Positions 47,001 to 59,490 of a stretch of 64,000 nucleotides of DNA are shown in pieces. Where the stretch lies: assembly GCF_964340395.1 (NCBI RefSeq), contig NC_135564.1, positions 13,272,391-13,336,390 of the forward strand, in the 5' to 3' direction. The stretch's first letter is position 1. Every line of letters begins with the position of its first letter. This DNA is from Glandiceps talaboti. Lineage: Eukaryota; Hemichordata; Enteropneusta; Spengelidae. The notes under the pieces were generated by a model. The model did no database searches. It was not told the DNA's origin and saw only the letters and a program-made list of their open reading frames with translations. The translations under genes were made by a program, and so were the position numbers.

Positions 47001-48977
47001 TGGAAGAAAATAAAAATGTAAATCTTTTGTCCTTGGAAGATATATTTTGGTAATTAGGAAGATAGCAGTTGGATGGCAAGCTTATAATGATGTAAATTTA
47101 TTCAAAAATGACACCTAAGTGACATACTAGTCCTGGGTCACAAAAAGATCATGAAAGTCGACGTTTGCACACAAATTATCCACCTTTCAGTTGCCATCTG
47201 TTGACAAAGGTTGTTTGATGCAGGGATGGATTTCTTTCATTCAGAGTTACACCTGCATATATCATAATGTTATTCTTTTGGAAACAGTTAAGTTTTGTCG
47301 AGACCATTCAGTTTTCATTTGTATGTTTATACTGTATATCTACATTACTACTGCTAGGTTGAGTTTGAATGGATTCGTCAGTTCTGGATGCAAGGTGTAC
47401 AACATGCTACAGAGAGAGAATACTGGATAAAACCAATGGAGGATTTAGAAAGAGATTGGAAAAAATTAGAATTAATGGTGAGTACTAACCATTTCTATGT
47501 TGGCTATGATAAGATGACAGTTGCACATATCTGTTGGAGCCAACCCAACAACATCACATTTTAGTCTCCATATGCTATGACACCCTCTAGTGGCAGTGAA
47601 TGAACAAGGCTAGAGGTTCTAGTCGAAAACTTCCATAAATGCTTTCATATTTGTAGTTGTGTGACATGTTTCAGAATGCGTATATATGTATCTTTGTACA
47701 CACTGGCAATCAAACACAGGAGATTACTTGACATTCTTTCCTAGTCATTGCATAGTTTTCACAATTTCTTGATAAAGTCTGCTGATGTGTAAAACTAGTC
47801 ACAGATTCAATCCATATTTGTACTTTTACTGCTGATAGTTTTCACATCTGACAGATTGTAAATTTGTTAATATGATACATAATAATGGGATCACTTTTCA
47901 TTGATTCACTGCCTGTACTCAGAATCCTATCCAGAATCACCCATAGGAAATGAAAATGACAGAAAGATACCTCTTACTATTATAGCATTGAGCTCATTAA
48001 CATTGTTGTACTGATATTGGGTGGTGTTTGTGTTATTTCCAGACTAAACTAGCCATTGATGTAGTGCTAGGAGAGAACAATGACAAGGAAGAAATAGTTG
48101 CAGCAATTTTACCAGAAATAACCGAACGACAAGAATTACGAAATCAATGGATGGCAAGGTTAGTTGGGGTCTATGTTACAGATCATATGTAAGCTTTGCT
48201 CTGATGTAAGAATGTACCTAAAGGCACTTGTCAGGATCTCATTATCCTGTGAAATACATAAATATTTAATGGTATTTTGATTGTAGGTAAGATCTGGAGA
48301 GTGGTGGTTATACTTGCTTTTAGTGAACTTAATACTGAATACACCTGTCCAGGGATGTACATATAAAGCTGATAGCCAGCAAAAACAACCAGCCACTCCA
48401 CAATTTTTAACCGGCTACTTTTTCAAGGATTTGTGTTTAAAAACCGATATATACCCATTGCAAGGCAAATTCATGCATCTCCCTTGTAGGTATAAACCAC
48501 CTACTTTTCCAATTGTACCTGTTACCTTTAGAAATAGCTACATTCATGCAGCTGTTGTGAATGTGCATGAATCCAATATACGCGACATCTGGTAAAATGT
48601 TGTATCACACTTCCCACTGACGTTATTTTCTTGGACTTTACACACAATACTGCCATGATGACAGCCAATATATGTATTGGAAAACTATGTAGTGAATCTT
48701 AGCCTCATAAACAATAGAGTTGCTTGTGTGAGATAGTTGAACACAATTACTAATTTCTTTCCCTGTAGCTTTATTTCTCACGTTGATAAGTTGTTATCTC
48801 TTTTCTGTTTGCTATAATTTGTATAGGTTTACTGGAGAGGAGCTGTGTAGAATACCAGTTGAACACACACCTGATTACAGACCACATTGGACAAAGATAG
48901 ATTCATCTCTACCGTTACCATTTGATTTGACTGATGTAATTGTACAGTTACAAAGTATTTCAGAACCGACCTCATAG
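44066..48977 (+). CDS. FTO: FTO, Fe(II)/2-oxoglutarate RNA demethylase (8 coding exons)
   Basis: Exons are 44066-44113, 44293-44370, 44950-45556, 46239-46432, 46809-46949, 47358-47477, 48043-48158 and 48827-48977. They are phase-consistent and give 484 aa (human 505). Diagnostic motifs are [19 protein letters not shown] (Arg97 and Tyr109, equal to human R96 and Y108 of the substrate pocket) and [16 protein letters not shown] supplies the iron ligands His224 and Asp226, with Glu227 as human E234. [20 protein letters not shown] supplies the third iron ligand His291 plus Arg300, Ser302 and Arg306 (human H307, R316, S318, R322). The C-terminal helical domain starts near residue 310 ([13 protein letters not shown]) and ends [10 protein letters not shown] near the C-terminus. 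All catalytic residues are present, so activity on m6A or m6Am is expected by homology. The acidic loop of human FTO after the first HxD strand is shortened here. It is head to head with RPGRIP1L. Confidence 0.95.
45655..45765 (-). mobile_element. Possible tRNA-derived SINE fragment
   Basis: On the minus strand GGGTTAAAGTCCCTGC resembles a B box and CATCTAGTGATCAGAGGAG a diverged A box region. It lies in FTO intron 3, next to the dispersed repeat at 45845. Confidence 0.35.
45845..45950. repeat. Dispersed repeat, inverted copy of 41041-41155
   Basis: GAGGAGGCCAGTGAGGGCAG and GACGTACCTTACAGTCTAAC are the reverse complement of the copy at 41041, with several CG to CA/TG differences. Confidence 0.6.
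46397..46498 (+). repeat. Duplication of the FTO exon 4 end and donor
   Basis: The exon end AGCACCACGGTTTAGTTCAA, then ...AGAGTTACAGAG and the donor GTAGGTAC, is repeated 55 bp on at 46451-46495 with one difference (CACAGTTT). The second donor at 46488 is as good as the first. Confidence 0.95.
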
Positions 48978-50061
48978 CACATATAACTACCGACACTACT
49001 AGTGTGTTTTGTAGGTGCTACAAGTGAAACATACAATGTGTGTAAACCTAGAATGATTATCTTTACAAGCTATACCGATCTAAGAGAGTCAAGTAGTTCA
49101 TTCCATGTCATCTTGGTGGCTAAATTTGATGAGTGGATGAATAATAAAAAGTTTTATCAAAATCATAAATCTGTATGATAATGTCACCAATCCTTGGCTG
49201 ACTCCATTGATTCTGGTTTCTCTGACCTGTATCTATCTATGATTATCACAGTAATACATGCAGTTCTTCAGTTATTTGCAGTATGCTGATGGTCCAAATG
49301 GTATAGTTTACGTTACAAATAACTTTTCCTTTACACTCCAAAGGACAGATGGGTAGTCTTTTGATGTCAGTCATTGACATTGTACAGAATAGGACACTCT
49401 AAAAAGAATTCAGTAAACTCATACAAATTGCAAATAATTCTGTGAACAATAATTCCAATGAGCACACATCGTAAGTTTTCAAGAATGTCCACCTAGCTGC
49501 ATGCCAGCTTGATTACATCACAAAATATAGTTTGTGTCAGGGTCACTGTAGAACAATACTTGGACTACAATGAAATTAATGTTTTCAAAGAAAAACCGAG
49601 TTTGTAGTTGCTATGGACCATTATTGTAGTTGCTAAAAGATTTTAGTGAAGACTTTGGAACATTTATTTTCCACTATGACCATTAGTCTTTTTTAATTGC
49701 CAAAACACACTGTAGTATAGCCCCTGGCTACTGTATTAATAACTATATCATGATTTTATAAAATAAATTTATTGATTTATTGGCAATAGTCATATTTGTC
49801 TTTACTGTGCAATTCACCTCATGTATGTAGTTGCTATGGGCATGATATTGGTTGCTACCCACATAAATATAGATAAACACACATCTAATGTACATATGTA
49901 ACCACACTTTGGTACATGTAGAACCACACATACATGCTTACTTACTTGCTCATAGGTACATAAAATAAACCCCCACTTTCCGTGCACATGTACCCAAATA
50001 TATGTACATGTTAAATGTACCCATACATGTACCCATGCATAGGCCTTTCTTGCTATTGCTG

Positions 50062-50092
<31 letters not shown>

Positions 50093-51225
50093 AAAAACGC
50101 TACATAATCATCTCCTTGACAAAGTGGTTTATTTACCTTTTTCATTACTGAAAAATACAACGTCATAATACAATGTCAAACTTTGCTCAAGTTTTGAAAT
50201 CTTAAGTTAACAAATTCTGTATAATAAACATTATGCATTATATGCTAGTACATGTAATAATTTTTTTAAAGTGCTAAGCTATGAAGGTTTCTATTAACTG
50301 CCTTTCATAAATACACAAGCAAGGCGTATAAGTACTAAAAAATATAAATAGATTATAAAACCCTATCCCTTATAAATAAACTATGTTAGGTCCTCCCTTG
50401 CTTAGCACCTGCCATTGAAATCCTTTAAGTTTTCAAAGTACATGAATTTATAAACTATAGTGTATACTAGCACAGAGTCTGAGGTACTATATACCTTACT
50501 GTAAATCCACTGTTTTGTACTTCCTCACCAAATACTACACAAACAACTTACAATGTTGAGCATTGCAAAGTAAAACACTGGCACCCAGATAATTCTATAT
50601 TTCAGGTAATATTATTACCTGTATATAACAACAACACTTTGAAGCATACAGAGTCAAATTTGATGGAAGATGAAATTCTAACAAAAGTGTGTGCATTTAT
50701 AAAACACAATTCGTGGTCACTGCAATGTCGTCATTTAAATTACATCTTTTCTATCTTTACAGTTTAATTCTGTACATTTACCTCTTTCTGACTGAGTTAA
50801 CAGATTACTAAATCATGTGTGATCCACCTCAGTCTTAATTAAGTTAATGCGGGTTTATTTACAGTCCATGTACCCATATTTCACAAAAGTGGTTTGCACT
50901 GCAGTATCTACAGTCACAAAAATCTATTCTAGAGCTATGGTTTACATTGGTCAGAAATTCTACGGCTATCAGTATGTCATATTTTGTATAACACCTTGTT
51001 TCAACCTCCACCTATTACACGGCATGCTTTCATGTAAAATAGAAATTTGACCCAATATTGAAGATGGATGGGTTGAGTTGTACACCAAAAATTATACAGA
51101 AAGTACCAACAGTACTGATCTGCTAGGCAGTTCAATGCAGTTCTCAGTCTATCTATTAAAGGCCATCTTTTGGCCAGCGTAACACAGTTTATTAGTCTTT
51201 GGCAGCATAACATAGATAAACATAA
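48978..51225. other. Intergenic between FTO and the unrecognised gene
   Basis: FTO 3' UTR is followed by AT-rich sequence with no coding exon recognised on either strand. There is a (CA)n plus A-run at 50062-50097. Confidence 0.5.
49143..49148 (+). terminator. FTO poly(A) signal AATAAA
   Basis: The first canonical AATAAA downstream of the FTO stop codon lies about 165 bases after it and is followed by a T-rich stretch (GTTTTATC). It is a plausible 3' end, not confirmed. Confidence 0.45.
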
Positions 51226-51741
51226 CTAATCTGCTGTGCACAAAAGAATAGTTTTTAAGTATAATAGCTCAGAAGCAAAACAGTTCTCTGTCTGCTGGGC
51301 AGCATAACATAACTTCTCTGTCTGCTGGGCAGCATAACATAAGTTCTTTGTCTGCTGGGCAGCATAACATAAGTTCTTTGTCTGCTGGGCAGCATAACAT
51401 AACTTCTCTGTCTGCTGGGCAGCATAACATAAGTTCTTTGTCTGCTGGGCAGCATAACATAAGTTCTTTGTCTGCTTGGCAGCATAACATAAGTTCTCTG
51501 TCTGCTGGGCAGCATAACATAAGTTCTCTGTCTGCTGGGCAGCATAACATAATTTCTCTGTCTGCTGGACAGCATAACATAAGTTCTCTGTCTGCTGGGC
51601 AGCATAACATAAGTTCTCTGTCTGTTTGGCAGCATAACATAAGTTCTCTGTCTGCTGGGCAGCATAACATAAGTTCTCTGTCTGCTGGGCAGCAAAACAT
51701 AGTTTGTGTGTATGCTGGACAGACCAGTCACCTGTCACCAT
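51226..51741. repeat. 30-bp tandem array, open in several frames
   Basis: About 15 units of AGCATAACATAAGTTCTCTG plus TCTGCTGGGC. The period is a multiple of three, so three minus-strand frames and one plus-strand frame stay open by chance. Confidence 0.95.
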
Positions 51742-51756
51742 CTAATATACTCTTGC

Positions 51757-51762
51757 TTTATT
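51757..51762 (-). terminator. Possible poly(A) signal for the unrecognised gene
   Basis: AATAAA on the minus strand lies about 105 bases after the TGA at 51866. It falls before the 30-bp array at 51226-51741, which would therefore lie outside the message. Confidence 0.35.
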
Positions 51763-51865
51763 TATATGAATCTGTAAATGGTCCTTATTTGAGCAGTGCT
51801 AGCTAGGATATTGCATTGAAGTAGTAGTTGGGATATGTAATAGAGCCACCATACATTAATTCTGA

Positions 51866-54412
51866 TCATGACGTAAGGTCTGGTTCAGATTCAGCCCTCC
51901 TAATTTCAGATTCCCTGGAATAAACATCAATAAACAATGGTAAGTACACAGTTGAAATATTGAAAATAGCACACATGACATTGAAGAACAATCGTTTACT
52001 ATGAACAATTTTCTTACCACCCAAGTATCATTGTACTCCTGCCCAACTGTTTTTGACTTCAAGTGTTTTGACTCACCTAATTTGCATATTAACTTATACA
52101 AGGAACATTACGACGTCCATACCCAAAGGAGTAAAATATAGTTTTTGACTAGTCTTCCCAGCATACAGAAAACTATGTGTTGCTGCCCAGCTGAGTTTTG
52201 ACTTCTTGATCACAAGTCACATTTTTGGACCTAGTTTTGCATATCATTAGTTTGGTTGCTTTGTCTTGAATGATCTTTCATTCAAGACAAATACAGACAC
52301 ATCTCAACCAAATTTCAGACCAATCTGCCCGGTTATGTTGAATGTTTTTTTTTTTACCCCCAAAAAATCACATTTTAAAACTACTTTGCACACCAGCAAT
52401 GGATGGTGTCCATTGTTGGCTAACAATACACCAGTTACTATGGAAACAAGACACTGTCATCATGATGACAAGACACCACACAGTAGCCATGACAACAAGA
52501 CATCACACAGTACTAGAGATGACAGCCTTTACCTGGCTTCTTCTTTCTTCTTTCTTTTACTCCTCTTACCTGGTACTAATTTTGGTGGTGGCATCAACTG
52601 CAAGTGAAATAGAGATTATAAAAATAAGGTGACATAAGGAGTCATTTCTGGGGCTTATGTGAAGTCCTTGGAAAGGTCCCAATGACTGGAAAGCATTCAC
52701 AACTTTACTTTCTTATCATACTCATCAATAAATTTACAGATGTCTCTCTCCCCCTGCCAACCCACCTATAGTTTTCTAAACTAATACGAGTGAACATTTT
52801 GAAATACTTCATGTTATACCCTTGCTGCATTGAGCTAAAGTGAACTGAACTACAAGTAACGTAACAAGTCTTCGCACGGCCAACTTCAGTTGAGTGGAAA
52901 TACAAGTATTATAGGGGGCTTTGTTGTTTCAAATTGAAGTGAGACAAGGGGTATTTTTTTGTAACCAGTCACAGATGAGTTGTAACAAGGCTCCTGTCAT
53001 CAGTATTTTTCAGTCGAATAACCAGAAATATTTGTGAGCATTATATACTTTGCTTGACTCCAAGAGCCATAAAACTAAAGATGTTGAAAGAAAAGAGACT
53101 ACATGGTTTACCTTTTCACAAGCATGCACATGAAATACATTAAAGTGATCATGTGATACTGATAAAATAATTCAAATGATGTATACCTTAGCATGGTCAT
53201 GTGATGGCCATGTGACAACTGAAAATATGTATACCTTCTAGTGATAGCTGAAGACATTTTACATTTTAGCTTTGTCATGTGATGGTCACCTGGTGGTCAT
53301 GTGACAATTGAGCTGCACCTACCTCTTTGTCTGAGATTGCCGTTAATGACGAATGTCTATTGATATTAGGCGACTCTGGTGGTGTTATTGGAGGTGTCTT
53401 GTCTTTCTTGGATTGACTCACATTCTCTGCTGAACCCCATTTCAATGGTTTATTGAAGAACGGGACGCTGGATCTTTTCTTTTCCATAGACTCTGATCTC
53501 TGACCACGTCTCACTGTGTAAACTATAGCAGACATGTTAAAAGTGGAAAATGGTTACTTCACCCAGCTGGCTAGTTTGACAGATAAAGGTATCATAGGTA
53601 TAAACCAGAAACCTTGTGATGGTATACTCTTATTGGAAATACTGTTTCTTTCATTTCTTTGTATAGGTACATCTGTATATAAATCAGCAAGCCTAAGAAT
53701 GGTGTAGGTTGTTCATGGTGACACATTGGTTAAAACCATACCACAATAGTTGTGTTACACAACAACTTACAGTTACTTTGTCCAATTTTCAGAAATGTTA
53801 TCTACATCATTTCATTAATTCACTAAGTGTTAAATTCATGGTAATTAGTACAGTGAAGTATGTATAAAGACATTCCACAGATTTGACAGGTTTATGTATC
53901 TGCAATTTCTCTACAATCCTGATGAGAATGATAAGTGTTTGGGAACACAGAAAAATAGTGCCAATGGCGTTATAGCACAACTGTACAGTTTATGCATTAT
54001 TTATCCACATGCTGATCTAGCTCTATTCTTACCTACACACCATTTCTGTTGTGTTGTTATCTTTGCAAAATATGTCATCATTTCACAATTTCTGTGGGCA
54101 TGATCTAGTTGCTAGGCATAAATGTTTTTTTTTTTTTTTAATGTTTGTCGATTTGCCTATCTTGAAATCTTTACCATAGATATCATAATTTGGCTGTTGC
54201 TATGGGTGTGGTCTTGTTTATAGGTATATGTGCATCTAATTGTCTCACCACTCCTGTTTTTATCTTTGCTATATACACATTTTTTACCCAACATCACACA
54301 CCTGTATTGCGATAACTTTCGTTAGAACAATTTCTCATCTACACACTGTAAATTATACCCCATAAGGCCACCAGTCCAGCATCTTTTGACTAAGCAGCGG
54401 TCTTTGACTGTC

Positions 54413-54475
<63 letters not shown>

Positions 54476-54660
54476 AACAAACAAACACGCACACAAACAT
54501 ACACACAGACGGACGGACAGACACTTTGCCATGCCTATGGCACTACTGAACCTCAGTTCAGTTGTGCTAAAAACTTCTCCATTGAATTGTTTATTTTAGT
54601 AGTTCTCCAAAGTGCAACATAAGAGACGGTTCTTACCTTTAGTGGCACCCTGCAACATCC
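51866..54660 (-). CDS. Unrecognised gene, C-terminal coding exons
   Basis: Four exons join in phase on the minus strand: 54660-54637 (24 nt), 53522-53323, 52597-52533 and 51914-51866 with a TGA stop. The protein reads MLQGATKVYTVRRGQRSES, then a Lys/Ser-rich segment with FFNKPLKWGSAENVSQ and TPPITPPESPNINRHS. It ends LMPPPKLVPGKRSKRKK and EIRRAESEPDLTS. All four donor and acceptor pairs are good GT-AG sites. The ATG in the 24-nt exon could start a protein of about 111 aa, but that exon has an acceptor, so this may be only the C-terminus of a larger protein whose upstream exons I could not find. It is low-complexity, basic and probably disordered. RRAESEP resembles a basophilic kinase or 14-3-3 type site. 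I do not recognise the family. Confidence 0.55.
54414..54520. repeat. (CA)n/(CAAA)n microsatellite
   Basis: A CA run then CAAA units and a short GACG stretch, just left of the 24-nt exon of the unrecognised gene. Confidence 0.95.
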
Positions 54661-56040
54661 CTGCTCAGAATCAATAGAAGACAGAAAAACAATATTGTGA
54701 GATTATATATACTGTGTAGTCTAACTGCTAGACCTCAGGCTTTCTTCTTAACACTCTGTTTCTGAAGGTGGCACATAATCGAAGGTGAATGCCTGTTTGG
54801 GCTGTCGCCCTCACTAGCGATCTTCGGTCGCCTTGACAGTGAGCAGAAAAGCCGAGGGGTCTAGCAGCAAGACTATATACTGTGTTGCTTAGTAACACTT
54901 TCCACATTTGGTATTGTATAGTACATTTCATGGCTTTAAATGCTCTGCTAATATGGAACTCACACAGAATGGATATTGTCATTTCATAGGAAAATACATT
55001 TCATTGCTGTTAACCTGGGGTATCAAACCTCACACTAGAACAAATCCTTGTAAAATCTATATTATATCTGGAACTAACATAGCCTCCTTATTGTCAAGTT
55101 TCACGGAACAAGACTACAAGCAGTTCATCAACAATTTGGTAGGGTAAATTACAAATTGCCAGATGAGGACAGCCATCAATCATTTTGCCATTTTGTTTGC
55201 ATGCAGGATAGCAATGCATTGTGGGTAGCCATCCTCGAAAAGAGCAATGCATTGTGGGTAATACTTGCCACCTAGAGAGAGAGAGAGAGAATGTGGGGAA
55301 GCCTTTCTTTCACCAATGCCCAGTTTTATCTGCCATTAGGTGTTTATGAAACTTTACTTTATCTGTGTGAACTATATGTTGTGACAGAGTTTGATACGCA
55401 AAGTGGAGGACTTGTGTGACGGGATAGGATAGAGTTTTGATATACACATGGTGACACTCTGAGAAACACATTTCTTAGCTTCTCAAAATACATTATGAAT
55501 TATCATCCATAATCTAGGTATTAAAAGAGTTTTTCTTACAAAAGACCACGTTATAGTAGTATATACAGGTTTGATAAGAAAGCACGTTGTTGGGGGCGGG
55601 GAATCATGTGGGTAGAAAGCCCCACACTGATTAAAATCTGATTATGAAATGAACGTCATAATCTTTCTAACACAAAAATGGATTATGAAAGTTGATAATT
55701 ATGAATGTTGGATTCCATATTTTTCAAACAAGGCATTTCAGAAATTAGTGTCTATCTGTGGAAGATATATTTTACACCAATTTTTAAGGTCAATTTTTGT
55801 ACATTTTTTTGAAAAAAATAAGTAAATGGTCAAAATTACACAACAAATCACAGTCTATGAAATGAAGTCACTCAAGGGGTCTATGAATACATACAGCTGA
55901 CAAACACAGTGTGACTAAATGTACACCAGGTCTGTGTTTTCACATCAAATTGTAAATCAGATTGGGCTAGCCCTGGAATGGGAATGGGAATGGGATTCAC
56001 ACTTGCACGATTATTAGTACGGTCAAATGCAACATGAAAG
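54661..56040. other. No gene recognised
   Basis: A GC-richer patch at 54780-54870 (GGGCTGTCGCCCTCACTAGC) looks like a repeat fragment. A direct repeat, GCAATGCATTGTGGGTA, occurs near 55211 and 55244, followed by a (GA)n run at 55275. Upstream exons of the minus-strand gene could be hidden here but none was convincing. Confidence 0.35.
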
Positions 56041-56935
56041 GAAAGAATATCAGCCATTGTATCAGCGTCTATAACATCAAACTATAAGTGTCTATTATAT
56101 AAAGCTATCTATAACATCAAACTATCAGTGTCTATTATATAAAGCTATCTATAACATCAAACTATCAGACTGTCTACATGTATTACAGAAAACTATCAAT
56201 GTCTATAACATCAAACTATTAGACTGTCTCAATCTCTATAACATCAAACTATCAAACTGTCTATTGCATAAAGCTAGCAATGTCTATTGCATAAAGCTAT
56301 CAGTGTCTATTACATAAAGCTACCAGTATCTATTGCAGTTATCAATGTCTATAACATCAAACTATAAGTGTCTATTTATAAGGCTATCAATGTCTATAAC
56401 ATCAAACTATCAGACTGTCTATTGCATAAAGCTATTGATGTCTATAACATCAAACTATCAGTGTATATTACATAAAGCTATCAATGTCTATAACATCAAA
56501 CTATCAGTGTCTATTACATAAAGCTATCAATGTCTATAACATCAAACTATCAGTGTCTATTACATAAAGCTATCAATGTCTATAACATCAAACTTTAAGT
56601 GTCTATTACATAAAGCTATCCATGTCTATAACATCAAACTATAAGTGTCTATTATATAAAGCTATCAATGTCTATAACATCAAACTATCAGTGTCTATTA
56701 CATAAAGCTATCAATGTCTATAACATCAAACTATCAGTGTCTATTACATAAAGCTATCAATGTCTATAACATCAAATTATCAGTGTCTATTACATAAAGC
56801 TATCAATGTCTATAACATCAAACTATAAGTGTCTATTGCATAAAGCTATCAATGTCTATAACATCAAACTATAAGTGTCTATATCCATGTCTATAACATC
56901 AAACTATCAAACTGTCTGTTGCATAAAGTTATCTG
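56040..56935. repeat. 46-bp dimeric array
   Basis: Two 23-bp half units, TCTATAACATCAAACTATCA and TCTATTACATAAAGCTATCA (each plus GTG/ATG), alternate about 19 times. The order is more irregular towards the left end. Confidence 0.9.
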
Positions 56936-59040
56936 CACTTATTACCTCTGAGTATCACACATACTGTTTTATGTCATATAAAATCTGTACAAAGCAACTA
57001 AAACTAGACACTCAAACTGATATCTCACTACAAATATTTATACATTGTATATTTATCATAAGTATTATTGAAATTGTGTCATAACAAGTCTTATGGGGTA
57101 GTGTGCCAAGGTTTTATTACTCTACAATAAATAACATTTTGGTCAAATCTTTGTATGAATCATTGCAAAAAAATAACCATTTACAGAACAGTACTGGGTG
57201 CGATATATAAATCATTACATTTGTGTCTGGATGAACAGAAGGACCATCTTAGAGGGCCTAAGATTACAAGCGACTCCAAGTAGCAGTTTTCAGGTTAAAG
57301 TAAGTAACTTTCAGTTTGTAAATTAACTATTGTACGAAGCTTCCATGGGACAACTTTAATTGTGGCTAAAAGCTAAACTTCATGTCTTGTGCAACATATC
57401 TTGTTTATCACAGTCAGACACAAGAGAATGTGCAACAGTTTGTTAGCAGAAAAAAATATGCAATATTGGGCTAGCAGTAAAAAAGTGAATGAACATGGCA
57501 ATGCTGAGTGTTGAGAATTAGCAAATGCAGATAATCGTTTAAGTTGTGTATTAAAAGTGACATTACGATTTTCTTGTTGCCTAAAAATGTATTTCATAAT
57601 TCATAGTGGTATTAATATCATTCCTATGATGTACTAATCTGCTATTGCCCTATCAGTAAAAAATATGTATCAAAAACTAATATTGTGATAAAATCTATTT
57701 ATTTAATTCATGTATATTTATCGATACTGATATTCTATTCCATGCATGATTGCAATGCTATCACAGTATTAGTAAATTTACAGGTGGGTGGGGTAGGGTG
57801 ACAGTGAGGGGTGGGTGGGGGTGGGGATAGAACACCCATGCAATCACCATTTACAGCTACAACCACAAATGAAGAACTAGGTATCTCATAAGGTGTATAT
57901 TTTATTTTGTTAATTTTGACACACTAAAAGGAAAACACATATAATGGAACTAGTATGGTGAACAGGGCTCCCTCTATGGTCTTGTTTGTACACTTGTACA
58001 AGGAAAGAGCTTATCAACTTTGGCAGTGTGATTTGATGTAATTCTTGTATTTTGAGTAACCCGTAAAAGTTTCGAAATTTTTGACTACAGAAAATAATCA
58101 GTGTTTTGACTAAGGTTTGGTAATCGGTCTTAGTAAGAGAAATTTTAAAATCTGGTAAAATTTTCACAGATTTTCATATCTTACACCAGAATTTTGGTGA
58201 CAAACCCATCCAAAATATTTGGAATGCAGGGAAATTTTATCAACCCTTAAATTGTGACAAAAACATAATCTATAATTAATTGATAGAATGTATACAAACG
58301 AATGACCACTGTGTCCTCTAAGACAATTTAATATGTCACTGAGACATAGCAATTTCTCCTAACCCACCAAAATCTTCTGTGTGCAGAAATCAAGGTTTTT
58401 TTTTATCATTTTGACCAAAAACAAAAAACTTTATCTTTCATTAGAAGACACACTGCAGATGATCGTTAACTTTGCTATATTTTGCCAAACTGATAAGATA
58501 TGATACTGATTACTTTTGGAATTTTGAACCAATACCACTTTATCAGTCCTAAAAGCTACTGTATAATTATGATTGTCATATCACCATCTATGGTTGCTAA
58601 AATTTTGCCCAGTGTCAAAAAAACCTACAGTCTGGCACAGAGGGAACCCTGTACGTAAATGAGCTTACAACAATAAAACTATTGATAAAAATATCAATTT
58701 GGGAGAAGGAATTAAAAACCAACTGTTAAACATGAAAATCTAAAAATGAGACATCAAACATTAAGAATTCAAGAACAATTAAAACACAAACTATCAAACA
58801 TACATAGAGTGAAAAAACAAACTAACAAACACGAACTAGACACAAACAACTAAACATAAAGTACACCTATGTGTCTCTCTCCATTATCTGTATATACAAT
58901 ATTTCTATATTAATTAATTACGCACACAAAAATATAACTGCATAATATCATTTTATCGATATCATTGTCAATACTGTTCTGCATATTTGATTATCTAATA
59001 GTGCAGTGTGTCATGTTACTTTAAAAAAATTACTTTCTTG
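56936..59040. other. Gene-free; DNA-element remnant inside
   Basis: No exon is recognised. A G-rich patch lies at 57783-57826. The segment 57964-58653 is bounded by ACAGGGCTCCCTCTATG and the complement of CACAGAGGGAACCCTGT, possible terminal inverted repeats of a roughly 690-bp non-autonomous DNA element. An inner CAGTGTTTTGACTAAGG at 58090 resembles the element at 2843. Confidence 0.4.
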
Positions 59041-59082
59041 TTGCAGTGCTTTATGTATTCACACTCTGTTACAGCAAAGGTG

Positions 59083-59490
59083 CTGCACTAATTATTCAGA
59101 TAGGTGAATCCTTCATCAAATTACTTCCCATTATAATATACATACTATCCTGTCCAATCAAATGACAGGGGTGTGAAAGCTGCTGCACTTATTATTCAGA
59201 TTTGTGAAAATATATTCATTTATGCAAATTACTTCTCATTATAATATAGGTAATATCCAATAAAATGACAGGATTGTGAAAGCTGGTGCACTAATTATTC
59301 AGATTTGTGAAAATATATTCATTTATGCAAATTACTTCTCATTGTAATATAGGTACTATCCAATCAAATGACAGGATCATGAAAGCTGCTTTACTAATTA
59401 TGCAGATTCATGAAAAGTATATTCATTTATGCAAATTACTATTTGATATACTACAGGCACCATCCAATCAAATGACAGGATCATGAATAT
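59083..59490. repeat. ~115-bp array with octamer and CCAAT motifs
   Basis: Four units of GCTGCACTAATTATTCAGAT, then TTCATTTATGCAAATTACTT, then CTATCCAATCAAATGACAGG. Three units carry exact ATGCAAAT and most carry CCAAT. Confidence 0.85.

Noticed and set aside
51226-51806. Open frames of 140-170 codons on both strands
   Set aside because: Produced by a 30-bp tandem unit. Openness in several frames at once argues against coding.
54728-54982. Minus-strand frame with Arg-rich C-terminus
   Set aside because: GC-richer patch resembling a repeat; no acceptor or donor links it to the neighbouring 24-nt exon in phase.
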